This document shows positions 1-9,060 of a stretch of 64,000 bases of DNA, piece by piece (within the stretch, counting starts at the first letter, position 1; the number at the start of each line of letters is the position of its first letter). The DNA comes from Emiliania huxleyi CCMP1516 (Eukaryota; Haptophyta; Isochrysidales; Noelaerhabdaceae), in the NCBI RefSeq assembly GCF_000372725.1, contig NW_005200333.1, positions 819,160 through 883,159 of the forward strand, written 5' to 3'. Under the pieces are notes generated by a model. The model saw only the letters and a program-made list of their open reading frames with translations, was not told where the DNA came from and searched no databases. A program made the position numbers and the translations under genes.

Positions 1-647
1 AAGGGTCCGTTACTCTTAGTTCACCCACTTCGTGTAGGCTCAACGGCTGCTTCCAGCTCGCGTCGCGCGTCGGCGCGCGGATACGGGCGCGCGAGATCCT
101 GCTCGAGATCGAGCGAGATCACGAGGCAGCGGAGCAAGCTGCCGAATTGGCTGCGGAGGAGCAGGCAACCGCTTGAGGGCGTGCACACATCCGAGCTCGT
201 GTGTGTTGGCTGCATGTTGCTTGCTGCGCCGCGCCGGGCCCGCCGCACAGTCTCTGGGGATGTGAAGGGAGAGCTGTATGTATATGTACCAGGCACGTAT
301 ATGGGCCAATGTGCGGTACGCGTGGGCCGTGGCGTCGCGTAAGGCGTAACGTAACCATGTGACCAAGACACAAAGACGGAAAGACGGGTGCAGGAAAGAG
401 AGACACGCCAGACATCACGCCCACAGTGGCCAAGCACTCTCCACTGTCACATAACACCTCACCGGAGAGGCGCGAGGCCGAGGGCGAGTGCGGCCAAGGG
501 GGCCAGCAGCAAACGGCGCTCTCGATGCAGGGCCAGGGGCGAGAGGTGAGCGAGAGGAGAGCGTGGGATATTGGGGAAGTTCGCCTCTCTTGGCCGCTCT
601 AAAGAGCTCGTGAGACGCGAGCGACGCAGCTGGGTGCAGGCCAGCTT
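1..647. other. Intergenic, no gene seen
   Basis: Reading frames here are short and show no family signature. The segment lies 3' of the exchanger gene, whose stop is at 648-650. No tRNA-like structure or long repeat was recognised. Confidence 0.5.
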
Positions 648-2333
648 CTAGTAGAGCACGCCATTTTCGTCAGCGTTGACCAGCGGGATAGTGAGGACGG
701 GGTCTCCCCCCAACCTTGAGGTTAGCAGCACCCAGATAATGTAGAGGAGATGGAGCGCGATGAGGAGATAGCCCACCCAGGGCCTCAGCTTCCACGACGA
801 GCACAGCATGACTGCAAGCAGGAGGAGGATGTACCCAAACAGGATTATGACCGAGGCGACCAAGCCCTCCGTCAGCGCCGAGCTCGCGTACGGCCCACGG
901 ATGAGGTCGCAAAGCATCCACGGGAAGCCGAGGCCCACAAAGATGTTGAAGACGTTACTGCCGATGACGTTGCTCACCGCCATGTCGCCTTGCCCGTCGC
1001 GGGCGACAGAAATGGAAGCGAGCGCGTCGGGGACGCTCGTGCCAGCGGCGATGATGACCTGCCCCATGACAGCTTGCGGCAGATTCATGACGCAGCCAGC
1101 TCGGCGGCAGAGCTCAAGCATCGCGAACGAGAGCCCCATGATCCAAATGACAGACATGAAGAAAGTCACCACGTACCTGCCGCGCAGCGGGCCCGTTTTA
1201 GGGGTGCGTCGAGGGTGTCCGTTCTGTTCGTGTGCATTGTGAGTTTGGAGCGGGGCGGCGGGTGGTGGCTGGGCGGGGGCGGCGGGGGGGGGGGGGGGAA
1301 GGGGGGGGTCTCACCACTTCCGCCAGCGCTCCTTGCGGCAGTCCGGGACGGTGACGAGAAAGAGGCACGCATACGGCAGGCTCACTAACCACACCACTCT
1401 GCTCAGAGCAGTTGGTCGCCCCTCCTCGTCGGCCTCGCCCTCGCCCGTGCCATCTGCAACTTTGCTGGAGCCAATCGACCCCAGCGTCCCCGTCTCACTA
1501 GCCGCACTATCAGTGTCGGTCTTGGCGTCGGAGTCTGCCTTCGCCTCGATGTCGGCCGATGGCACCACCCGATTGGTGCTCTTTTGCCCACCCCGCCTCC
1601 GGGTCTCGAGCCACAGCACCACCCTGCTGTTTAGGTAGACGACATAGAACAGGTAGACGCAGTACCCCAGCAGCAGAATGAGGCCCTCCCACCAGAGGAC
1701 TTGGCCATCGCGTATGCACAGAAAGAGCATGACGATGGAGGCAGCGTAGAATGTGGTGTCCCGCAGGATGGGGTAGGCTGCGATTTCAAGGACCTTGCCG
1801 GCAAAAATCGCGCAGAGCCCGATGATGATCATGAGGTTAAAAATCGCAGAGCCGACAATTGTGGCAATGCCTTCGTCGCCCTTCTTCCCTGCCACCGGGC
1901 CGCCTGTGATGATCGCCACTGCGAGCTCCGGCGCCGACGAGCCTATGGCCATGAGAGTGCAGCCCGCGACATCGGGCGACAAGCTGAGGTAGTCTGCGAG
2001 AAGCTCGAGTGACTCGACAAAGTACTCATCGCATATAATTGCAATGCCAAGGAAGAGGTATAGCACGCCCAGGAGGTGCAGGAGCACCCCGCCGCTGAGT
2101 TCCCACTGCTGCAGTCCCAGATCACCCATGCATGCCCCCAATCCACCGTCCTCCGTCGAATTCACCTCGCTGAGTCGCCGGTGCTCTGCCGTGGCGGGCG
2201 CGACAGCGAGAAGCAACAGGGCACCGCAAGCAGCGGGTGCGAGGAGTAGGTACCCTGTCAGGCGTGAGCGCCGTCTCCTGCCGCGCTTGTCCCGGGCAGG
2301 TGTAGTCGCCATGCGCCCGACCAATGGCAACAC
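648..2333 (-). CDS. K+-dependent Na+/Ca2+ exchanger (NCKX/SLC24-like)
   Basis: Two exons, 2333-1315 and 1176-648, joined by a GT-AG intron, give 515 aa. A basic start followed by a hydrophobic stretch (residues about 25-48) looks like a signal peptide. The first membrane block carries the alpha-1 repeat around GSSAPEL (about residue 130). A hydrophilic loop rich in D/E/S/T (about 245-310) separates it from the second block, which has alpha-2: GTSVPDA (about residue 385) followed by SNVIGSNVFNI. These are the ion-binding repeats of the CaCA superfamily, and the two-block/loop layout fits SLC24. The splice restores RKWYVVTFFMSVIWI, a conserved stretch in this family. It should exchange Na+ for Ca2+ (and K+) across the plasma or an internal membrane. 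An alternative start is Met8. A poly-G tract fills the intron. The gene is divergent from the next one, with about 110 bp between starts. Confidence 0.88.
1177..1314 (-). other. Intron of the exchanger gene with long poly-G/C tract
   Basis: GT-AG intron. On the sense strand the 5' half is nearly pure C (plus-strand G run at about 1281-1309). The donor GTGAGA and acceptor CAG are clear and join codon W340 in frame. Confidence 0.75.
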
Positions 2334-2443
2334 TTCGTTTCGCCGTCGAGCTGAATGAAACGATCGCGCGGTCCGATGTTTCCACAGCGTGGGCCTCTCC
2401 CTAACGCACTTACATGCTCTTTCCCTTCCGATGATTCGAGTAC

Positions 2444-3064
2444 GTGCGCTTGCGCTATTTCTGCTTGTTGACCAACTATGGGAGCACAGGACGGTTCTTT
2501 TCTTTCGTCCTTCTTCACGTCCTCACCTGTTTCTTTCTTTCTCCGGGGGAGCAGAAAAAGGGAATTCGCGAGCGCTCAGAAGTAAGTAATCATGACCTGG
2601 CGAGACTAGGTTACTGGGGGGCGGCTTCGTTTGAAGGCAAGGTTTTCTTTGCGCCTGCAAACCTCGAGACGCCCATCGGCATGCTGGACACGGACACAAA
2701 CACGTTCAGTCGGATTCCCTTGGCTCCATCCATTAAATCCCGGTCTTCCGAAGGGATTTTGTACTTGTTCTCTGGCGCGACTGCGGTCGGGCCATGGATC
2801 TTTTTCGCGCCGGCCCGCGCTGACCACGTGGGAGTTTTGCACGCGGAGACTCTCAACTTACAACCATTGTGCATTGACATGGCAACCCCCACCGCCACAG
2901 ACGGCATCGACTGGAACAGCGTTCGGAACGACCGAGATGTCTTTTCCGGCGCGGTGACCGTCGGCGATCGCCCTTTCTTTGTGCCCTATTACGGCGACGG
3001 CGCCGAGGGCGCGAACCTGCGCTATGTTGGCGGTGGAATTGGCACGATCGGATGCATCGAGTAG
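2444..3064 (+). CDS. Propeller-like repeat protein, possibly partial
   Basis: Open frame of 206 aa. From residue about 57 it shows a repeating pattern of about 40 residues: a short strand ending in VFFAPA or IFFAPA, then a turn and GMLDTDTNTF or GVLHAETLNL. Two full units and part of a third (DRPFFVPYYGDG) are visible. Such units are typical of kelch/propeller-like proteins with many more blades, so this looks like a fragment or a gene with unseen exons. The first 50 residues are hydrophobic and Cys-rich and may be a signal sequence or non-coding. The function is unknown. It shares a short intergenic region with the exchanger gene. Confidence 0.5.
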   Translation: MRLRYFCLLTNYGSTGRFFSFVLLHVLTCFFLSPGEQKKGIRERSEVSNHDLARLGYWGAASFEGKVFFAPANLETPIGMLDTDTNTFSRIPLAPSIKSRSSEGILYLFSGATAVGPWIFFAPARADHVGVLHAETLNLQPLCIDMATPTATDGIDWNSVRNDRDVFSGAVTVGDRPFFVPYYGDGAEGANLRYVGGGIGTIGCIE

Positions 3065-5477
3065 AGGATCAGTTCAGGGCCAGGGGTTTGGGATCTCGCT
3101 TTGGGTAGGAACTTCCCCCCCCCCCCCCCCTCCCCCCCCTCGTCTGCGAGAGAGGGCGGGGTCGTGCTCATCGTGTGTGTGGAAGGGGTGAGCGCGCGCT
3201 CGGTACGATAGACACAGTCTCACTCGAGTGGTTCGCCGAGGATCCGCCGCACACATATGTGCATGTGCATGGTGCATGTGCATGTGCATGTGCATGTGCA
3301 TGTCGCGCGTTCACGTCGAGGGGAGGACGTGCACGATGCTGTGCCATAGATACAGCCTTTTCTTTCCACTGCGAGGGGGCGGCGAGGCACTTGGCTCCGT
3401 GTGCTAGCACTCGACCGCCCTCGCCGCAGGCAAGCTCATTGACGCATGTATATGAGTCAGAGGTGCTCTCACAACCTTCTCTCTGGAGTCCACACGGCGG
3501 AGTCACTGTTGTTGCGGCACATACGGATAGGAAGAGCCGCAGAGCAGCACAGCTCAAACATGGAGCGAGGTAGGCAACGGCTCGGGCAACATTTCATTTA
3601 GGTTGACTTAGTTCCTTCTCGTGCAGGAGGCTTCGGCGCTTCGCCAGGTCTTGGACACACGGATGCCGATTTAGTGTGTGGCGGGAGGGTAAGCGAGCAC
3701 TCACTCACTAAGGCGGCGCCGCAGGGCCGGGGCACTGGCCACACGGCCTCGCCGACCACTGGAAGGCGGCCCACCCGACCTGATATAAAGCCGGGTATAC
3801 TGCTTTTCCAGCTTTTCAGTGACGAGGTGTCCTAGACACTTCCTAGACACTTCCTAGACACTTCCTAGACAGCCCCTCGCAGGGCATCAAGCGGCAGGAG
3901 AGCATCGACGCGCGCGCGCTACTCATCATTCCTCCATTCCTTCCCTGAGAAAAGTAGCGATTGGCTCCTGGTGCGGCGGTGACTCTGCCACTGAAAAGCT
4001 GGTGCCGACGCTCGAGATCGGTGTCCAAGTGCGGGTGAGGATGATGTCACATGAGCGGCCGCACACTGCTCGGTACCCCCCCTGCACTTCTAAGCTCATC
4101 CCTGCTGCTAGGGGGGGGGGTTTTTCCCCCCCCAGCAGGAGGGGGCCCCCGGGCCCAGTTCCGGTTTTTTTGCCCCCCCCCCCCCCCCCCCCCGCGCGCT
4201 CGTGTGAGCGGTACGAGTGGTACGCTCGAGGCGGTTGTGTTCACCGCGCCTTCGAGCCCAATACACCTTCGTCGTGTCGAGTGCTGGCGTGTTACTAAAG
4301 ACTTGTGGGTCTTTCTCTTTTGTACTACCACTCTAATTAGGTGTCGCAGCGCCGAGCAACACTCGGTGCCAGAGCGTCGCGCCTTCATCAGTAGTCTCAT
4401 CACCGAGTGATTGCTGGCCTTTGGCGCATGACCTCGCGCGGATATCACCAACGACGAGCATGCGACGATATTGAGCGCTATCTAATGGACTTGTACAGCC
4501 CGCTGTGCTCTCCGCTGTGCCATGGCGTATGATGGGCTGCGAGCGCCGTATCTTCCCTCCTTGTACCTTGAAGCAGAGGCGCCGCGAGGCACGAGAGGCG
4601 TAGAAGAGAGGCTGGCGTGCCCCGCACCGGCCGGCTGGCAGTAGGAGGGCCCGCCGGTGAGACCACTGATTTTGGTGCCGACCATAAATTCTCGCCACTG
4701 GAAGTGGAACGCATGCTACATTGCTACTTACAGCTGCGCCAGCACCCCCCACAGGCAGAGCGCTCCTGCTGGGGGGGGTCCCGACCCCCCCAGCGCCAGA
4801 GCTCTGCTGCTGGGGGGGGGGGGTCGGCCGTGAGCTTAGGTGTGCAGGGGCGCCGGTACGCGGTACCGAGCAGAGTGTGCGGCCGCTCCACATGCTCACA
4901 TCTATCATATGTTCGTCTCACATATCCTCATCACATCCACCGTGTGTGTTTGCCGCACGAAAATGCCCGGGAAAACCCAAGGTATCGTTTGGGGTTCTAA
5001 TACCCCGGGGTTTTTCGGCAATTTCTGCTTGCCGCTGACCGCTGAACAACAGTAACAACAGTAACAAACAGTAACAGCATGGGCTGGGGTGAACACTTGA
5101 ACAACGTTAAGGATTTCAGCCAACACTAGCGTAGCTCAACTGTGTTAAAGGCCCAAAAAGTTAATGTGTGTGAAACAGCTCTAAAGCCGTAAGCCGTACC
5201 CCGCCCCCCGCCACCGGGGCACCCGCGGCCAGCGGCACCGCCGCGGGCCGCACGACACAGCTGCCGCTAAAGTAACCGTCCAATTACAGCATCGCGTCGA
5301 GCACATCTGGCTAGCCATCTGACAGTAAACTTTGTCACACACGAGCTCACACGACGCACGAGATTTCCGCGGTGTCGGCCCGGCAGGCCACCCAGAGAGT
5401 ACAACACGCCCAGCCCCTGCCCCGGCCGATCCAAAGCCCTGGAGGCCTGGGGCGTTATCGAGGCTTGCCACGACACC
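3065..5477. other. Gene-free, low-complexity intergenic region
   Basis: No convincing gene. It holds a poly-C tract (about 3113-3139), a (CATGTG)n run (about 3256-3302), four copies of an 11-bp unit ACTTCCTAGAC (about 3829-3872), two G-run/C-run inverted tracts (about 4100-4200 and 4770-4825), and an AT-richer stretch with runs such as AAAACCC and CCCCGGGG (about 4965-5030). All open frames are short or compositionally biased. Confidence 0.55.
4095..4196. repeat. Poly-G / poly-C inverted tract
   Basis: A run of about ten G is followed by T5, a C run, a G/C palindrome and a second C run of about 18. The opposed homopolymers could fold back on themselves. A similar arrangement occurs at about 4770-4825. 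Confidence 0.6.
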
Positions 5478-6179
5478 TTACTCGCGAAAGTGGCCGCCCC
5501 TCCTCGCGCGCGGGCCAGCTGCCTCGACGTACAGCTTGGTCGGGTCCGAAGGGTCCACATACGCCGCCCTCACCACCTCGGCCACCGCCGTCTCAGGCAC
5601 CGCGACTGCGAATGCCGTCGGCACGTCTGTGGACCCGCCGGCCGCCGCACCGGCCGCACCGCTCCGCTCAGCCTCGAGGCGTGAGCGCATCTCGGCGAGC
5701 AGGCCGAAAAAGATGGGGAGGAAGGTGCCGACGCCGCCGTCTTGGAAGGAGAGGCACCAGTGAATGTCGGCTCCGTCGCAGGCCGAGCCCGGGAGCGGAG
5801 GGCTGACGCCCGTGAGGTTGTTTGCGCCAAAGATGGGCTGGTTGAAGCTCTCTCTCTCGAGGGTCGCGAGCGGCAGGTCGAAGGCCAGCACGTTGGCCTT
5901 GGACGCGCCAAAGAGGGTACCCAGCAGCCCGCTCCCGGACGACTCCTCTGCCTGAGCCGCGCGGGGGGGGGAGGGGTCAGCGCGGGGAAAACCGCCGCCG
6001 CGGGACGGAAGATCGCGCGCCACAAAGACGATGCGCAGTGGCGAGAGGAACAGCTGGCCACCGGCCTGAAACTTGCGGCTGCCGCTGCTGGCGGTGAAGG
6101 CGAGCCCGCGACGGCTCAGCACAAACATCTCGCCGGCCATCGGCACCGGCTGGCCTCCCGAGGTGTGTGGGTTCTCCAT
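5478..6179 (-). CDS. WBP2-like GRAM-domain protein
   Basis: A single exon of 233 aa. The start MENPHTSGGQPVPMAGEMF resembles the N-terminus of WW-domain-binding-protein-2 relatives in algae and oomycetes (a short NP...G.PVP..GEMF lead). The GRAM/PH-like fold follows: GGQLFLSPLRIVFVARD (a strand pair equivalent to GTVYLTPYRVIF of WBP2), then NQPIFGANNLTGV, matching the QPVFGANYIKG signature. The GRAM domain is interrupted by a Pro/Ser-rich insertion at about residues 60-85. No PPxY motif is seen at the C-terminus, so WW-domain binding is not supported. It may be a phosphoinositide- or protein-binding adaptor at membranes. Family assignment is good; the role is inferred. Confidence 0.78.
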   Translation of the reverse strand: MENPHTSGGQPVPMAGEMFVLSRRGLAFTASSGSRKFQAGGQLFLSPLRIVFVARDLPSRGGGFPRADPSPPRAAQAEESSGSGLLGTLFGASKANVLAFDLPLATLERESFNQPIFGANNLTGVSPPLPGSACDGADIHWCLSFQDGGVGTFLPIFFGLLAEMRSRLEAERSGAAGAAAGGSTDVPTAFAVAVPETAVAEVVRAAYVDPSDPTKLYVEAAGPRARRGGHFRE

Positions 6180-7087
6180 TGGGGCGCCGAGGAGGACGAG
6201 CAGGTCGCCAGGCGTGCCGCGCGATTCTTTTTTCGTTTAAGTTCTTTCTGCTGCAGAGCGAGGCGAATATGTGCTCGCAGCCGGCCTCGCGGGTCGAGTG
6301 CACGAGGCTCAAACTGCCTGATCGTCGACGACATGCACGAGGCTCAAACTGCCTGCGCACGCCGCAAGGTGCACACGTGCACTTCCCAAGAGCGGGCGGG
6401 CGGGCCGTGGCGGCCGCGCGGCCGGGCAGACAGCGGCCGAGAGCGTGACTTCGAGCCAGCGGGCGGTGGCGACCAGATCTGTACGCCAACCAGAACCACC
6501 GCGTAGCGAGGTCAGTCCAGGGGGACTAGCCACGCGCGAGATCAGGACTAGCCGCGCGGTGTGGAGAGTTTGTGTGTGTGTTGCGGGGAAGAGGGGGGGG
6601 GGGGGTGTCCGGGGTCACACTCCATCGTCCATGTCCACGCTTCGAGTCCACGCTGTTGAGCTGGGGACCTTTTTGGGGATTCGTCTCTGCGACTGCGTGT
6701 GCGCGGTCCCGTTGGCCCCCCCCCTGAGGAAACAAGTAATGGCCCAAAGAGCTCGATGCCCAGGGTGCAGTGTGCTCAACACACGACGAGCCACGACAAT
6801 CGACAATGACACATGCATGAGGATCCGAGCACCAAGAGAGCGAGCAAGACGCAAGAGGATCCGACTCCCGGTCCACGCGGCTGCGTTCGCGGTTCGGTGA
6901 CGCTTGCGTGTGTGCGACACATAAAACATAATACGCGCGCTGCGAGGCGAGGGTGCGGACTGCCCGCCGTCCGGGCGTCGACACACCAACGCAACGCGTG
7001 GCAGGAGCGCGCGCGGGCAAGTGGCCACAGCTAAGAGGGGTCGTGGGCGAGGGGCCGAGGGTCGGCTCTCCCTGCCTGCTGCCTCCT
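6180..7087. other. Intergenic region with poly-G and a short tandem duplication
   Basis: No gene recognised. A 22-bp unit (GAGGCTCAAACTGCCTG core) occurs twice at about 6299-6354. A poly-G tract lies at about 6588-6606. It is the promoter side of the WBP2-like gene and the 3' side of the DUF4079 gene. Confidence 0.5.
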
Positions 7088-8077
7088 CTACGGGAACTTT
7101 GTGAACTTGATCACCTTGAGAGTGATGTCCCAGCCGGTGGGCAGCTGCCACGTGAAGAGGCCGAGCGCGAGCACGTTGAAGGCGATGTGCGCCGTGCGGG
7201 CCGCGTCCTTGCCCTTGGACATCAGCGGCACGAGCGACGCCGCCATCGCCCAGCAGACAACCACACCGGCGCCGGCGTAGAGGTGCGGGCCTGCGCGGTG
7301 CAAGCCGAGGGGGCGGCGCCGTGAAGAGAGCGTTATGCCTTCGTGAGGCGGTGGGTGCGCGTGGTGCGGTTTGAGCACGGGCTAGCAGACACGAGGTCAG
7401 AGCCTCGCATCTGCAGGGAGCGCGCCTGGGAAGAGCTTTTGCGCGCGCAGAAAGGTGTTGACGGGCCCCTCAATCGCAAAGGCGGTGCCCAGCCCAAGGA
7501 TCACGGAGCCAACCTGGTAGTGCTTGGCGCGGAGATCGCTCGAGGCCAGCTCCTTGCGGGTCGTGGTGAGCTCGTCGATTTGGGACGTCAGCGAGGCGAG
7601 CTCAGCAGTGAGGGCGGGAGGTGCGGCCTCGGCCTCTCCGTCGGCCAGCACCTTCAGCTGCGATTCATGCTTCTTCTTCCTGTCCTTGAGCTCCGTGATC
7701 TGGTTGCCGATCTCACGAAGCTGCCTCCACTGGTAACCGGTGAACGCGGCCCAGGCGGTCGCCGCGTACATCATCGCCATGACGGCGGGGTGGGCAAGCG
7801 AGACGATGCGCCCCTCGAAGATGCCGTACTCGCCGCCCTTTGCGAGCGCGGCCTCTGGCCGTGCCGCCGCCAGCGCCGCCACCATGGCACCGCCAGCAGG
7901 CACCAGCTGGTGGTGAGCCTGCGCGGTCGGCTGCACCTGCTCCAGACCGAGCGGGTCGAACAGCGGCGCTGCGTGGGCACGAGTGGCGAGGCGCGGCTCG
8001 AGGTGAACGGCGAAGCAGGTCAGCAGCAGCATATTGTGGCGGCTCTCGTGCGCGGCTGCTCGTCGCGAGCTGTGCAA
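7088..8077 (-). CDS. Plastid DUF4079 membrane protein
   Basis: Exons 8077-7426 and 7290-7088 joined by a GC-AG intron give 284 aa. Residues 1-85 form a low-acidic Ala/Arg-rich leader consistent with plastid targeting; Met16 is an alternative start. The mature part has EGRIVSLAHPAVMAMMYAATAWAAF (membrane segment 1), a charged coiled-coil-like region (about 115-190: KDRKKKHESQLKVLADG, LTSQIDELTTTRKEL), then SVILGLGTAFAIEGPVNTF and, after the splice, LYAGAGVVVCWAMAASLVPLM and HIAFNVLALGLFTWQLPTGWDI. The order of segments, the conserved AHPAVM motif and the C-terminal LPTGWDI fit the DUF4079 family of plants, algae and cyanobacteria. Its biochemical role is not established. A repeated leader-like element lies about 250 bp upstream. 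Confidence 0.85.
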
Positions 8078-8287
8078 CCCCGCAGCAGCAAACTCCCGGA
8101 AGCTTCGCCGTTTTTCTTTTTGTGCTATTCTTAACTACTCATTAAAGCAATCCGCAAGCGGGCTGGCCCGCGACTCGAACCCGCAAGCGGCAAAGCGGAT
8201 GAAAGCGGGTGTGCGAAGCGCGAGCGAGCGCTTGCTCCTTGTTGGTTTTCGAAAATCTCTCGGACGTGATGACGAGGACGGCGAAGG

Positions 8288-8350
8288 TGAAAAAAGAAAA
8301 ACACACAAGCCAAGGGAACGGCACGCCGCCACCACACAGGGAGAGGGGTG
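8288..8350 (-). promoter_or_regulatory. Gene-upstream repeat element, copy 1
   Basis: On the minus strand it reads CCCTGTGTGGTGGCGGCG then TGCCG, followed by a T/C-rich tract with TTTTTCTTTTTT. It lies about 250 bp upstream of the DUF4079 start in the sense direction. The same block occurs at about 17876, 18157 (partial) and 21532. It could be a core-promoter or 5'-leader element, or a repeat. Confidence 0.5.
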
Positions 8351-9060
8351 TGATGCGCTAGCCGTCGCCCACCCTTGGGCGTCCGCCTCTTCCTATCTCT
8401 CCTCGCAGTCTCTCGCCGACTCTCGCTGCAACCTTCATGCCGCCCCTCGGTCGTCCCACTCTCGTCGTTCTCTCTCTTGTCGCTTCTTCCTCTGAGCTCT
8501 GTCGCGTCGCTCTCCTCTGCCTCGTCCTGCGACGGTGCCGCCGCCTGCCGCTCCCTTGCTCTCCCTGCTCGGCGCAGCTCTGCCCTCCTCGCGGCATATT
8601 TTGGCCCCTCGAGTTTATCGAGCTCTCCTCGCGCAAGGACGACTCTTCTGACGTCCACTGCGATTATTTGCCGCCAAGTCATATCGTTGCTCAGGTCCAC
8701 TCTCTAGGTTAGGTTAGGTAGAAAGGTGAAGAACAGCCAGGCTCCCGGTTCCTCGGACTGGACACCAACGCGGTATGGGTGGACGCTAGACAGATGATGA
8801 CGACACGCACGAGCGACACACAGACACAAACAGGCTCACAAGACACACAGCCAGCGGACAGAGCCGGAGGGGGGGCTTCATGAATGATGAAAGGGGGCCG
8901 AAGCGCCCCAGGCCCAGCGCCCGCGGAAGCGGGCGCCCGACCATGCGCCCCCTCCATGCCCAAGCGCCAAGGGCAAGGCCGAGCCGCCCCTCTGCAGTAC
9001 GGCTCTAGGGCACCCCGACTCAGTTTTGCAAAAGAGTACTGATCAATTGCTGGCAGGGTA
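8351..9060. other. Intergenic region between DUF4079 and ligase genes
   Basis: The long frames on both strands are Arg/Ser-rich and show no family match, so I treat this as non-coding. It contains the 3' flank of the ligase gene, including a short (TTAGG)n-like run at about 8707 and a segment also found at about 26568. Confidence 0.5.
8717..8769. repeat. Shared 3'-flank repeat, copy 1
   Basis: The block AGAAAGGTGAAGAACAGCC, then AGGCTC...CGGACTGGACACCAAC, recurs almost unchanged at 26568-26610. Both copies lie a few hundred bases downstream of a minus-strand gene end and have the same orientation. This copy has an extra 9 bases in the middle. Confidence 0.7.

Noticed and set aside
8160-8190. 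GCGACTCGAACCCGC resembling a tRNA T-arm on the minus strand
   Set aside because: The T-stem does not pair properly and no anticodon or acceptor stem can be placed around it.
8131-8700. 189-codon Arg/Glu-rich minus-strand ORF upstream of the DUF4079 gene
   Set aside because: It spans the repeated upstream element and a T/C tract, has no motif, and overlaps open plus-strand frames.
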